Assembly: GCA_004296865.1 (NCBI GenBank)
Contig: SCVQ01000376.1
Span: 1 to 5,558, forward strand
DNA length: 5,558 nucleotides
Direction of reading: 5' to 3'
Source of the DNA: Nitrospirota bacterium
Lineage (GTDB): Bacteria > Nitrospirota > Nitrospiria > Nitrospirales > Nitrospiraceae
Below the pieces are notes generated by a model. The model saw only the letters and a list, made by a program, of their open reading frames with translations, was not told the DNA's origin and did no database searches. Shown in pieces: positions 1 to 4,752 of the stretch (position 1 is the first letter of the stretch; each line of letters begins with the position of its first letter). The position numbers and the translations under genes are program-made.

Positions 1-270
1 TCCCCAGGCGAATCGCGCCCATTTGCCGGAGAAGATGCGCGTATATTTCTTGTCGAGGCTGGCGAGAACGTCATCCTTCTCCGTGAGCAAGCGCAGGAAG
101 AGCAGATAGGAAATCTGTTCGATGGAATCCATCGGATTGTTGACGCCGCCAGCCCAGAGAATGTTCATGAGCTGATCCACCTTCTGGCGCAGTCCGGAGG
201 AAAAGAAATTCGACGGCGTGGCGAGGGCTTGGGCGACGACGGAATCGGGCTGTGTGGGGACGGTGCGCAT
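1..270 (-). CDS. hsdM: Type I restriction-modification DNA methyltransferase subunit HsdM (N-terminal part, runs off left edge)
   Basis: This is the first 90 codons of a type I modification subunit, which with HsdS methylates adenine in the recognition sequence and forms the core of the restriction complex. The visible part is the helical HsdM N-terminal domain. After a short non-conserved leader (residues 1-25) comes LRQKVDQLMNILW (28-39), then the family signature MDSIEQISYLLFLRLL (47-62) and EKDD (64-67). The catalytic SAM-binding and NPPF motifs would lie beyond the window edge. The start is ATG at 270, with AGGA six bases upstream (complement of 277-280). An upstream ATG at 293 is in another frame and meets a stop at once. 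The gene begins 19 nt after the hsdR stop, so the two are almost certainly co-transcribed. The C-terminus and any hsdS cannot be seen. Confidence 0.93.
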   Translation of the reverse strand, partial: MRTVPTQPDSVVAQALATPSNFFSSGLRQKVDQLMNILWAGGVNNPMDSIEQISYLLFLRLLTEKDDVLASLDKKYTRIFSGKWARFAWG

Positions 271-289
271 GGATGTTCCTATGGGATGT

Positions 290-2710
290 TCATGAGAGTG
301 CGGCTGCGACCAACGATTGCCGGACGAGCGTGGACTGGCGCAAGGCTTCGAAAACCTGCTCGCGGCCTTCGAAGCGGGCGAGCGCGGAAACGCCGCCGAG
401 CTGGTTGAACTGGCTGGCGGTAAAGAGGGTCATGTCTCCGGACATGAAGCGGCGCAGCGCCGCAGGGTCTTCGGCAAGCAGTTGGGCGGTGGCGTCCACC
501 CATTTCTGTTCGCTGTAGCGGAGGTTGAAGCGGGCGGCAATGGAATCCACGGTGTCGGTGACAATCGCTTCGCGCGTCGGCAGCGGCTTGCGTCCGACGG
601 CGTTGTAGACGAAGGCTGGTGTGGTCGCCGGCACGCCGTAGGAGACGATGAGCTTGTCCGGCGAGTAGAACATCTCCGGACGATGGTAGAACCGCTCGTT
701 GACGATGGTTTCGACGATATCATCGTCCTCGGCTTCAACGGCCGCTTTGAGTGCGGGCGTCTTCTCGACGAAGTCCTTGATATCGCGCTCGTAGCCGCCA
801 CGGAAGGTCATGATGTCCACCTTCTCACCGTTGGGGCCAACGATACGGATTTCTTCTAAGACCATCACGTCGTGGCCGGTCCAGACGGGAATGTCGCGGA
901 CATTTCTTTCTGGATACTCGGGGGTGGGCAGATTTATACCGACCGGTCCATCCCCGGGCATCGGTCCGCTGAGCGGAGGGACCGGCTTGGTCGTCCGTTC
1001 TTTGGCTTCGACCTTGGGCCTCGGCACCGGGAGAGGCGCAGTGTAGTCGTACTTTTCCTCGAAGTATTCCGCGACGGCGCAGAAATCGAGGAGGAAGAAG
1101 CACGACTTCTCATAGGCGGTGTGGCCTATGGTGAAAGTGAACCGGCGCGTTCCCCGACCTTTGATCTGGATGTATTCCGTCGGCGAGAAGACCGGGCGCA
1201 GGAGGCCAATGTTGAGCAAGTCGCGGCAATTATAGCCGGTGGAGAGCATGTCCACGGATACTGCGATGCGCTCGGTGCGTTTGCCGTCGCGGAACTCTTT
1301 GGCAAGCGACGAGGCGTCAGGGATGCGCGAGGTGATGGTCAGGGCCATGCCGGGCTGCAACTCGTTGAAGATTTTCGTGAGGTTGGTGGCATGCGTCTGA
1401 TTGACGGCGAAGACGATGGACTTGCCGATGGCTCCCGCCGGGTCTTTCTGCGCTTCCTTGAGAAAGGCTTCGCACATGAGGCGGTTGCGAGCCGGCGTAA
1501 AAATCTTCTTCTCCAAATCTTGGATTTTGAAGTTTTCCTCCTGCTCGTTGACGAAGACCGCCCAGCCGGATTCGGCAAGCGCCTTGGTGGTGATGTCGGA
1601 GCGGAGGTCGAAAATCTTCGGCAGGCAGAGAAACGGGCCTTCGGGGTCTTTGACAGCGTCAATGATGTCGTAGCGAAACGTCGGAAAGCCGGGCTTGCAG
1701 CCGAAGTAGTGGTAAGTGTCGCGCAATTGACGCGCTTCCAGCGCCTGGGGGTTGTCCTCAGCCAGTTGCTTGATGTTGACGTTCTTCAGGTACGCCTTGG
1801 GCGTGGCGGTGAGCCCGATGCGCGTGGCTTGGAAGAACTGGACGACTTCGCGGGCATCGCCATAGATGGACCGGTGGGCTTCATCGTTGATGACGAGGTC
1901 GAAGTAGAACGGCGTGAACTCCTCGCGGTAGCGGCGGTCGGTCATAAGTGACTGGATGGTTGCCACGACAACGGAAGAGCCGAGCAGTTCGCCGGTGCGG
2001 CGAGCCGTCTTATAGATAACCGGCTTGTATTCGCCGAGGACGACGTTGAAGTCTTCCATCGTCTGCTTGGCAAGCTCGATGCGATCCACAATGAACAGAA
2101 CGCGCTCGGCATTGCGGCTGACCAGAAAGCGGCGGATAAGCGCGGCGCAGAGCAGCGTCTTGCCCGTGCCGGTGGCCATTTCGAGAAGGAATTTGCGAAG
2201 ACCTTTGGCATCGAAGAGCCGGGCAATCTCGTCCATCGCTCGAATCTGGTAGCGTCTCAGCGTGAGGTCGTGCTTGAGGTGACGGAGATACTCGGGCGCG
2301 ACGATTTCGCCTTCGAGCGGACGCGGCGGTTGGAGGTTCTTGAGCCGGACCCGTTCGAGGTCCTCCCGCGAGGGCAGGCGCTCGATGCGGTAGGCGTCGC
2401 GCTGCTCGGCTCGCTCGAAGTTCCAGAACCAGTGCTCGCGACCGTTGGACAGAATGATGAACGGGGCTGTGAGATTCTCGGCGTAGCCACGGGCCTGCTC
2501 TTTGGCGTCGTAAGGGTCGAGGTCTTCGCGCTTGGCTTCGAGAACGCAGAGCACGCGGCCGAGACTGTCTTTGAGGAGGTAATCGGCGCGACCGGATGTG
2601 GCGTGGGACTCGAACTGAATCTGCTTCGGATCAAGGAGGTTCCAGCCGCTATATTCCAACGCCTTGTCGATTAAGACGCGGGAGAAAGCTTCAGGTTGGC
2701 CAGACATCAT
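290..2710 (-). CDS. hsdR: Type I restriction enzyme R subunit, EcoAI-like (HsdR)
   Basis: This is the restriction and translocation subunit of a type I system: ATP-driven DNA translocation followed by cleavage of unmodified DNA. Counting from ATG 2710 it has 806 residues, a usual length for the EcoAI-type family. The N-terminal nuclease domain carries a PD-ExK pattern: GRADY with D43, then LEAK with E58 and K60. The helicase core has Walker A ATGTGKT (179-185), the DEAH box (276-279), TATP (301-304), SVDMLSTGYN (485-494) and QIKGRGTRR (515-523). A proline-rich linker (about 559-602) leads to a C-terminal domain like EcoEI_R_C (about 640-800). All motifs look intact and there is no frameshift. 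A GTG start at 2770 is rejected because it lies inside the -35 box of the promoter. ATG 2710 and ATG 2707 are adjacent; GGGA lies 4 and 7 nt upstream of them respectively, so 2707 is equally possible. Confidence 0.96.
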   Translation of the reverse strand: MMSGQPEAFSRVLIDKALEYSGWNLLDPKQIQFESHATSGRADYLLKDSLGRVLCVLEAKREDLDPYDAKEQARGYAENLTAPFIILSNGREHWFWNFERAEQRDAYRIERLPSREDLERVRLKNLQPPRPLEGEIVAPEYLRHLKHDLTLRRYQIRAMDEIARLFDAKGLRKFLLEMATGTGKTLLCAALIRRFLVSRNAERVLFIVDRIELAKQTMEDFNVVLGEYKPVIYKTARRTGELLGSSVVVATIQSLMTDRRYREEFTPFYFDLVINDEAHRSIYGDAREVVQFFQATRIGLTATPKAYLKNVNIKQLAEDNPQALEARQLRDTYHYFGCKPGFPTFRYDIIDAVKDPEGPFLCLPKIFDLRSDITTKALAESGWAVFVNEQEENFKIQDLEKKIFTPARNRLMCEAFLKEAQKDPAGAIGKSIVFAVNQTHATNLTKIFNELQPGMALTITSRIPDASSLAKEFRDGKRTERIAVSVDMLSTGYNCRDLLNIGLLRPVFSPTEYIQIKGRGTRRFTFTIGHTAYEKSCFFLLDFCAVAEYFEEKYDYTAPLPVPRPKVEAKERTTKPVPPLSGPMPGDGPVGINLPTPEYPERNVRDIPVWTGHDVMVLEEIRIVGPNGEKVDIMTFRGGYERDIKDFVEKTPALKAAVEAEDDDIVETIVNERFYHRPEMFYSPDKLIVSYGVPATTPAFVYNAVGRKPLPTREAIVTDTVDSIAARFNLRYSEQKWVDATAQLLAEDPAALRRFMSGDMTLFTASQFNQLGGVSALARFEGREQVFEALRQSTLVRQSLVAAALS

Positions 2711-2741
2711 ACATTCCCACGATATGCGACTTTTCGGAGGA

Positions 2742-2770
2742 AGTATAGCCCCGCCCTTATGAATTGTCAC
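2742..2770 (-). promoter_or_regulatory. Promoter of the hsdR-hsdM operon
   Basis: Read on the minus strand, GTGACA (complement of 2765-2770) and TATACT (complement of 2742-2747) are separated by exactly 17 nt. Each matches the sigma-70 consensus at 5 of 6 bases. Transcription would start near 2735, leaving about 25 nt of leader before ATG 2710. The heptad repeat array starts only 5 nt upstream of the -35 box. Confidence 0.7.
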
Positions 2771-2775
2771 GGAGG

Positions 2776-2852
2776 GCTGAGAGGAAAGAGCTTATGGCTT
2801 ATGGCAAATGGCGGGAGGCTGACAGCTGATGGCAGGAAGACGTGAGGCGTAA
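2776..2852 (+). repeat. Heptanucleotide tandem array, copy A
   Basis: This is a run of eleven degenerate 7-bp units in unbroken phase, filling the spacer between hsdR and the DUF2442 gene. Units include GCTGAGA (2776), GCTTATG (2790 and 2797), GCAAATG (2804), GCGGGAG (2811), GCTGATG (2825) and GCAGGAA (2832). Looser purine-rich heptads may continue to about 2873. The unit order at the left end matches copies B and C (GCTGAGA, then a GA-rich unit, then TATG/GATA units, AATG, GCGGGA). Seven is not a multiple of three, so the array is not coding. It resembles in kind the short tandemly repeated repetitive (STRR) heptamers known from cyanobacteria, but no relationship is claimed. Confidence 0.75.
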
Positions 2853-2882
2853 GGGGTGAAGGGTTAGGCGTTTCCGAGTCCG

Positions 2883-2919
2883 TGAAGCGTTGTTCGCAAA
2901 CGACGAACCGAAGGCTTCA
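2883..2919 (-). other. Possible stem-loop at the 3' end of the DUF2442 gene
   Basis: An outer 6-bp stem (TGAAGC 2883-2888 with GCTTCA 2914-2919) encloses an inner 5-bp stem (GTTCG 2892-2896 with CGAAC 2904-2908). It overlaps the DUF2442 stop codon. No T-run follows on either strand, so a canonical intrinsic terminator is not supported. It could be a weak or factor-dependent 3'-end structure, or chance. Confidence 0.3.
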
Positions 2920-3216
2920 GGCGCCTGCGGTCTTTGCTTCGAGATGAAGCTCTTTCGGAGGGGTCCGGGGTTCTCGAGGCGGGGGACCTCCCCAGATCAG
3001 CACGTCAGGACACAGGTCCGCTCCGTTCGGCCAGGCCACAGATCCTTCTTCCACTCGCACTTCGCGAAAACGCGCTGCGTCGCTACGAATGGGGTCAAAG
3101 ATCGGTCCGGCAAGCAGATCGGACACGTCTCGCTCAACCACAGACCCGTCCGTCAGGGTTAAACGCAGCCGGAACCCTTCGAGTGGCATCACCTTTTGTA
3201 TGCGCAGCAGCGGCAT
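2917..3216 (-). CDS. DUF2442 domain protein, second gene of a DUF4160-DUF2442 pair
   Basis: This is a 99-residue protein of the DUF2442 family, whose function is not established. Family hallmarks are the opening beta strands with VMPLEGFRLRLTLTDG (9-24), ERDVSDLL (28-35), PIFDPIR (38-44), F50 and WPNGADLCPDVL (62-73). Residues 78-99 form a proline- and charge-rich tail beyond the usual domain. The frame is open to 3342, but the family begins at MPLLRIQKV, so ATG 3216 is chosen. It has a purine-rich GAGAGAG just upstream and lies 13 nt after the DUF4160 stop. The upstream extension would overlap the DUF4160 gene by more than 100 nt and looks like no protein. The two genes form one unit. A role as partner or antitoxin-like protein to DUF4160 is inference only. 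A DUF2442 protein from Nitrosomonas was structurally studied as a possible DNA-binding protein; the helix-turn-helix segment reported there is not evident here. Confidence 0.88.
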   Translation of the reverse strand: MPLLRIQKVMPLEGFRLRLTLTDGSVVERDVSDLLAGPIFDPIRSDAARFREVRVEEGSVAWPNGADLCPDVLIWGGPPPREPRTPPKELHLEAKTAGA

Positions 3217-3229
3217 AGACTCTCTCACT

Positions 3230-3490
3230 TTACTCCAATGGGGCAACTGGTTGCAAAGGGTGCCCATTGCGCGCCAAGTCCCAGTCCTGTCGCAACTCGT
3301 CTCGATGCAGCGCGGCCCATTCCAGGACCAGCGCGAGCGCACGTCGCGGGAGGTCGCCCCGATACACGGCCAGGGTTTCGATGTTAATCAAAGCTTCGAA
3401 CTCTCCGTAGACTGCATGGAAGTGTGATGGATAGTGGTCATTCACGTACATCCGAATGACGATTCCGAAAAACCGGCTAATTTCTGGCAT
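3230..3490 (-). CDS. DUF4160 domain protein, first gene of a DUF4160-DUF2442 pair
   Basis: This is an 86-residue protein that fills the whole DUF4160 domain. It opens with PEISRFFGIVIRMY (2-15), then NDHYPSHFHAVYGE (17-30) with the conserved histidines H19, H23 and H25. The second half is helical with GDLPRRALALVLEWA (45-59), H62, EL (65-66) and W70. The biochemical function is unknown. Small size and pairing with DUF2442 make a toxin-antitoxin-like module plausible, but that is inference. The start at ATG 3490 fits the family N-terminus exactly. No clear Shine-Dalgarno sequence precedes it, and the best -10-like hexamer (TAAACT, complement of 3499-3504) lies only 8 nt upstream of the ATG and lacks a good -35. 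Translation may therefore be leaderless or poorly initiated. The downstream DUF2442 gene follows after 13 nt. Confidence 0.88.
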   Translation of the reverse strand: MPEISRFFGIVIRMYVNDHYPSHFHAVYGEFEALINIETLAVYRGDLPRRALALVLEWAALHRDELRQDWDLARNGHPLQPVAPLE

Positions 3491-3545
3491 GGGGCGTCAG
3501 TTTAGCGAAATTGCTCGCTGAACGCTAGGAGGGAAGGGGCACAGA

Positions 3546-3688
3546 GCCGATGGCTGAGAGAGAAGAGCCTATGGCGTTTAGCGAATGGCGGGAAGAGGGG
3601 AGCTGATGGCCTATGGCGGATGGCGGGAAGCGATAGGAGCTGATGGCTTATGGCAGGAAGAATAGGAGCGTATGGCTTATGACGGGAA
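3546..3688 (+). repeat. Heptanucleotide tandem array, copy B (largest)
   Basis: About twenty 7-bp units lie between the DUF4160 gene and the antitoxin promoter. The first thirteen are in perfect phase (3546-3636), including GCCGATG (3546), GCTGAGA (3553), GAGAAGA (3560), GCCTATG (3567), GCGGGAA (3588), GCTGATG (3602), GCCTATG (3609) and GCGGGAA (3623). A 2-nt insertion then shifts the phase before GCTGATG (3639), GCTTATG (3646) and GCAGGAA (3653). An 8-nt unit precedes GCGTATG (3668), GCTTATG (3675) and ACGGGAA (3682). A higher-order block ending in a GGGAA-like unit recurs every 29-35 nt. The 20 nt at 3549-3568 are identical to 4261-4280 in copy C. Confidence 0.8.
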
Positions 3689-3702
3689 GCGCGCTCCGGC
3701 AG

Positions 3703-3731
3703 TTGCCTTCCTCTTTCCGGAGACGTATGCT
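3703..3731 (+). promoter_or_regulatory. Promoter of the antitoxin-toxin operon
   Basis: TTGCCT (3703-3708) and TATGCT (3726-3731) are separated by 17 nt, and each matches the sigma-70 consensus at 4 of 6 bases. Transcription would begin near 3738, about 30 nt before the antitoxin ATG. It sits 14 nt after the end of repeat array B. No clear operator palindrome was recognised around it. Confidence 0.5.
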
Positions 3732-3767
3732 AGCCTCTGCCATAAGAAATAGTAGGAGGGCCGTGCG

Positions 3768-3959
3768 ATGAAGGCAACCAAGACACGACCGAGATCTGGT
3801 AGGAAGGTGACGACTGATCGCGTGGTTCTCTCGCGCCGGCGGTATGAGCGGCTCCTGGAGGACCTGCACGATCTTGCTGTTGTCGCCGAGCGGCGCAGCG
3901 AAGCGGTGGTGAGCGATGACGCGATGAGGAAAAAGCTGCTGAAACGTGGCCTCCTATAG
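3768..3959 (+). CDS. Short type II antitoxin, Phd/YefM-like
   Basis: This is a 63-residue, highly charged protein that by position and sequence is the antitoxin for the RelE-like toxin next to it. Residues 1-17 are a basic tail. VVLSRRRYERLLEDLHDLAVVAE (19-41) resembles the later part of Phd/YefM antitoxins, where a VLS..EYE-type strand leads into a long helix. The acidic-then-basic C-terminus (49-61) probably wraps the toxin. At 63 residues it is shorter than the usual 75-90, and the N-terminal dimerisation and DNA-binding half of Phd is not recognisable, so autoregulation is uncertain. The ATG at 3768 is supported by a perfect AGGAGG at 3754-3759, 8 nt upstream. The 3' end overlaps the toxin start by 14 nt, which suggests translational coupling. 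Family assignment is less sure than the antitoxin role. Confidence 0.8.
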   Translation: MKATKTRPRSGRKVTTDRVVLSRRRYERLLEDLHDLAVVAERRSEAVVSDDAMRKKLLKRGLL

Positions 3960-4215
3960 CCTCAGCTTTAAGCCATCCGTCGAGAAGGACCTCGCTTCCC
4001 TTCCCAAGGATCTCCTCGCACGCATCCTAACCCGCATCGAGCAGCTCAAGACCAATCCTTTCCCTCCTCAGTCGATCAAACTACAGAGTGCCGAGCGGCT
4101 GCATCGCACCAGGGTCGGGGACTATCGGATCGTGTACGAAGTCGACCCGGAGATCTTGCAGGTCACAATTCACCATGTCCGCCATCGCCGCGACGTGTAT
4201 CGGCGCCTTCGGTAG
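3946..4215 (+). CDS. RelE/ParE-family toxin
   Basis: This is an 89-residue toxin of the RelE/ParE fold. RelE members cleave mRNA in the ribosomal A site and ParE members poison gyrase; the sequence looks closer to RelE. It opens with YSLSFKPSVEKDLASLP (4-20), as is typical of the first strand and helix. A second helix runs over 21-36, followed by PFPPQSIKLQ (38-47). The core RTRVGDYRIVYEVD (54-67) includes R56 and R61, and the C-terminal strand HHVRHRRDVYRRL (76-88) carries H80, R81, R82 and Y85 in the region of the RelE catalytic residues. The start is GTG at 3946, chosen because it gives the normal family N-terminus. It has no nearby Shine-Dalgarno sequence and overlaps the antitoxin by 14 nt, so translation is probably coupled to the antitoxin. 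All expected elements are present, so the toxin looks intact. Confidence 0.92.
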   Translation: MASYSLSFKPSVEKDLASLPKDLLARILTRIEQLKTNPFPPQSIKLQSAERLHRTRVGDYRIVYEVDPEILQVTIHHVRHRRDVYRRLR

Positions 4216-4257
4216 AGAGTTTTCCCCTCGTCCTCCTCACCATAACTGATTCGCTCG

Positions 4258-4341
4258 GCAGATGGCTGAGAGAGAAGAGCTGATAGCTTATGGCTTATAG
4301 CAAATGGCGGGATACTGAGAACTGACGGCTGATAGATGACG
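4258..4341 (+). repeat. Heptanucleotide tandem array, copy C
   Basis: Twelve 7-bp units in uninterrupted phase (exactly 84 nt) lie between the toxin gene and the tRNA 3' flank. They include GCAGATG (4258), GCTGAGA (4265), GAGAAGA (4272), GCTGATA (4279), GCTTATG (4286), GCTTATA (4293), GCAAATG (4300) and GCGGGAT (4307). They end in GCTGATA (4328). The order of the first units is the same as in copies A and B, and orientation is the same. Confidence 0.8.
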
Positions 4342-4369
4342 GTTACCACGTGACGTGCGAGTCGCGATC

Positions 4370-4415
4370 GTTCACGCGGGGAAACTGAAAGAAATGACTG
4401 GGGGCGGTTCACGCG
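4370..4415 (+). repeat. Pair of 9-bp direct repeats beside the tRNA 3' end
   Basis: GTTCACGCG occurs at 4370-4378 and again at 4407-4415, 37 nt apart, in the spacer immediately downstream of the tRNA-Leu. The rest of this spacer shows no gene and no clear intrinsic terminator. Two 9-bp matches could be chance, or a remnant of a recombination site. Confidence 0.4.
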
Positions 4416-4425
4416 AAGCTTGATT

Positions 4426-4509
4426 TGGTGCCGAAGGCGGGACTTGAACCCGCACGGCTTGCGCCACACGCCCCTCAAACGTGCGTGTCTGCCATTCCAC
4501 CACTTCGGC
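4426..4509 (-). tRNA. tRNA-Leu (anticodon GAG), CCA encoded
   Basis: This is an 84-nt class II tRNA. The acceptor stem GCCGAAG (complement of 4503-4509) pairs perfectly with CTTCGGC (complement of 4430-4436), followed by discriminator A and an encoded CCA. The D stem is GTG/CAC. The anticodon stem CACGT/GCGTG closes the loop TTGAGGG, so the anticodon is GAG (complement of 4474-4476), reading CUC and CUU leucine codons. A long variable arm (stem GGC/GCC, loop GCAA) and a T arm GCGGG-TTCAAGT-CCCGC complete the leucine-type fold. Its 3' end points towards the toxin-antitoxin and restriction genes. Confidence 0.96.
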
Positions 4510-4518
4510 ACTGCGCGC

Positions 4519-4547
4519 ATTATACCCAGTCTTCCGGTAAATCTCCA
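4519..4547 (-). promoter_or_regulatory. Promoter of the tRNA-Leu gene
   Basis: Read on the minus strand, a perfect TATAAT -10 box (complement of 4519-4524) lies 17 nt from TGGAGA (complement of 4542-4547, 4 of 6 to consensus). The predicted start near 4512 is only about three bases before the mature tRNA 5' end. The bases just after the -10 box are GCGCGC, a GC-rich discriminator of the kind linked to stringent control of stable RNA promoters. Confidence 0.7.
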
Positions 4548-4609
4548 CTGGCTTGCGCCCGCGATCGATCCGCAGGGCCAGGTTGCCTCACCGATTCGCC
4601 CGCACGCAC

Positions 4610-4620
4610 TTGTGGCACAA
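4610..4620. promoter_or_regulatory. Palindrome TTGTGGCACAA in the divergent spacer
   Basis: This is a perfect 5-bp inverted repeat around one central base, midway between the tRNA promoter and the phosphatase promoter (its end is 33 nt before the -35 box at 4654). It could be a small operator, but one short palindrome is weak evidence. The rest of 4548-4653 shows nothing recognisable. Confidence 0.25.
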
Positions 4621-4653
4621 TGTATTCGTTGCTGTCGCACGGCCCTAAAACGC

Positions 4654-4682
4654 TTGTCAATAGGCACCCTGTTCGGTATGAT
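4654..4682 (+). promoter_or_regulatory. Promoter of the HAD phosphatase (and probably queE)
   Basis: TTGTCA (4654-4659) and TATGAT (4677-4682) are separated by 17 nt, each 5 of 6 to sigma-70 consensus. Transcription would begin near 4689, giving a leader of about 62 nt to ATG 4751, or 32 nt to the alternative GTG 4721. Confidence 0.7.
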
Positions 4683-4716
4683 CGCCGCGTGGGACGCGGC
4701 ACGTCAGCACGTCAGA

Positions 4717-4752
4717 TCGAGTGACTTCGTCTATTCGAGCGACTTCGTCTAT
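4717..4752 (+). repeat. 18-bp tandem duplication across the phosphatase start
   Basis: The 18-bp units 4717-4734 and 4735-4752 differ at one base (T4722 versus C4740). Each contains GACTTCGTCTAT. The first unit contains the alternative GTG start (4721) and the second ends in the first two bases of the ATG at 4751. The period of six codons keeps both starts in one frame. Confidence 0.75.

Noticed and set aside
872..1951. 359-codon open frame on the plus strand
   Set aside because: It lies wholly antisense to hsdR, whose helicase motifs are intact. Long antisense frames are common in GC-rich genes, and the translated sequence shows no recognisable domain.
2890..3162. Plus-strand frame opposite the DUF2442 gene
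   Set aside because: The minus-strand reading matches a known family over its full length, whereas this frame has no recognisable motif.
3527..3540. Strong Shine-Dalgarno-like AGGAGGGAAGGGG on the plus strand
   Set aside because: No start codon with a protein-like frame follows. It is purine-rich sequence just before repeat array B.
4216..4257. Terminator after the toxin gene
   Set aside because: The stretch is pyrimidine-rich with a TTTT, but I could find no stem in front of it.
2776..4341. Repeat arrays considered as a CRISPR array
   Set aside because: Units are 7 bp, tandem and degenerate with no unique spacers, and no cas genes are present.
4613..4632. Sigma-54-like TGGCAC followed by TTGC
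   Set aside because: The GG and GC elements are 15 nt apart instead of the 10 nt required, and a good sigma-70 promoter lies just downstream.
4170..4667. 165-codon minus-strand frame
   Set aside because: It crosses the toxin 3' end, repeat array C and the tRNA, and has no protein-like pattern.
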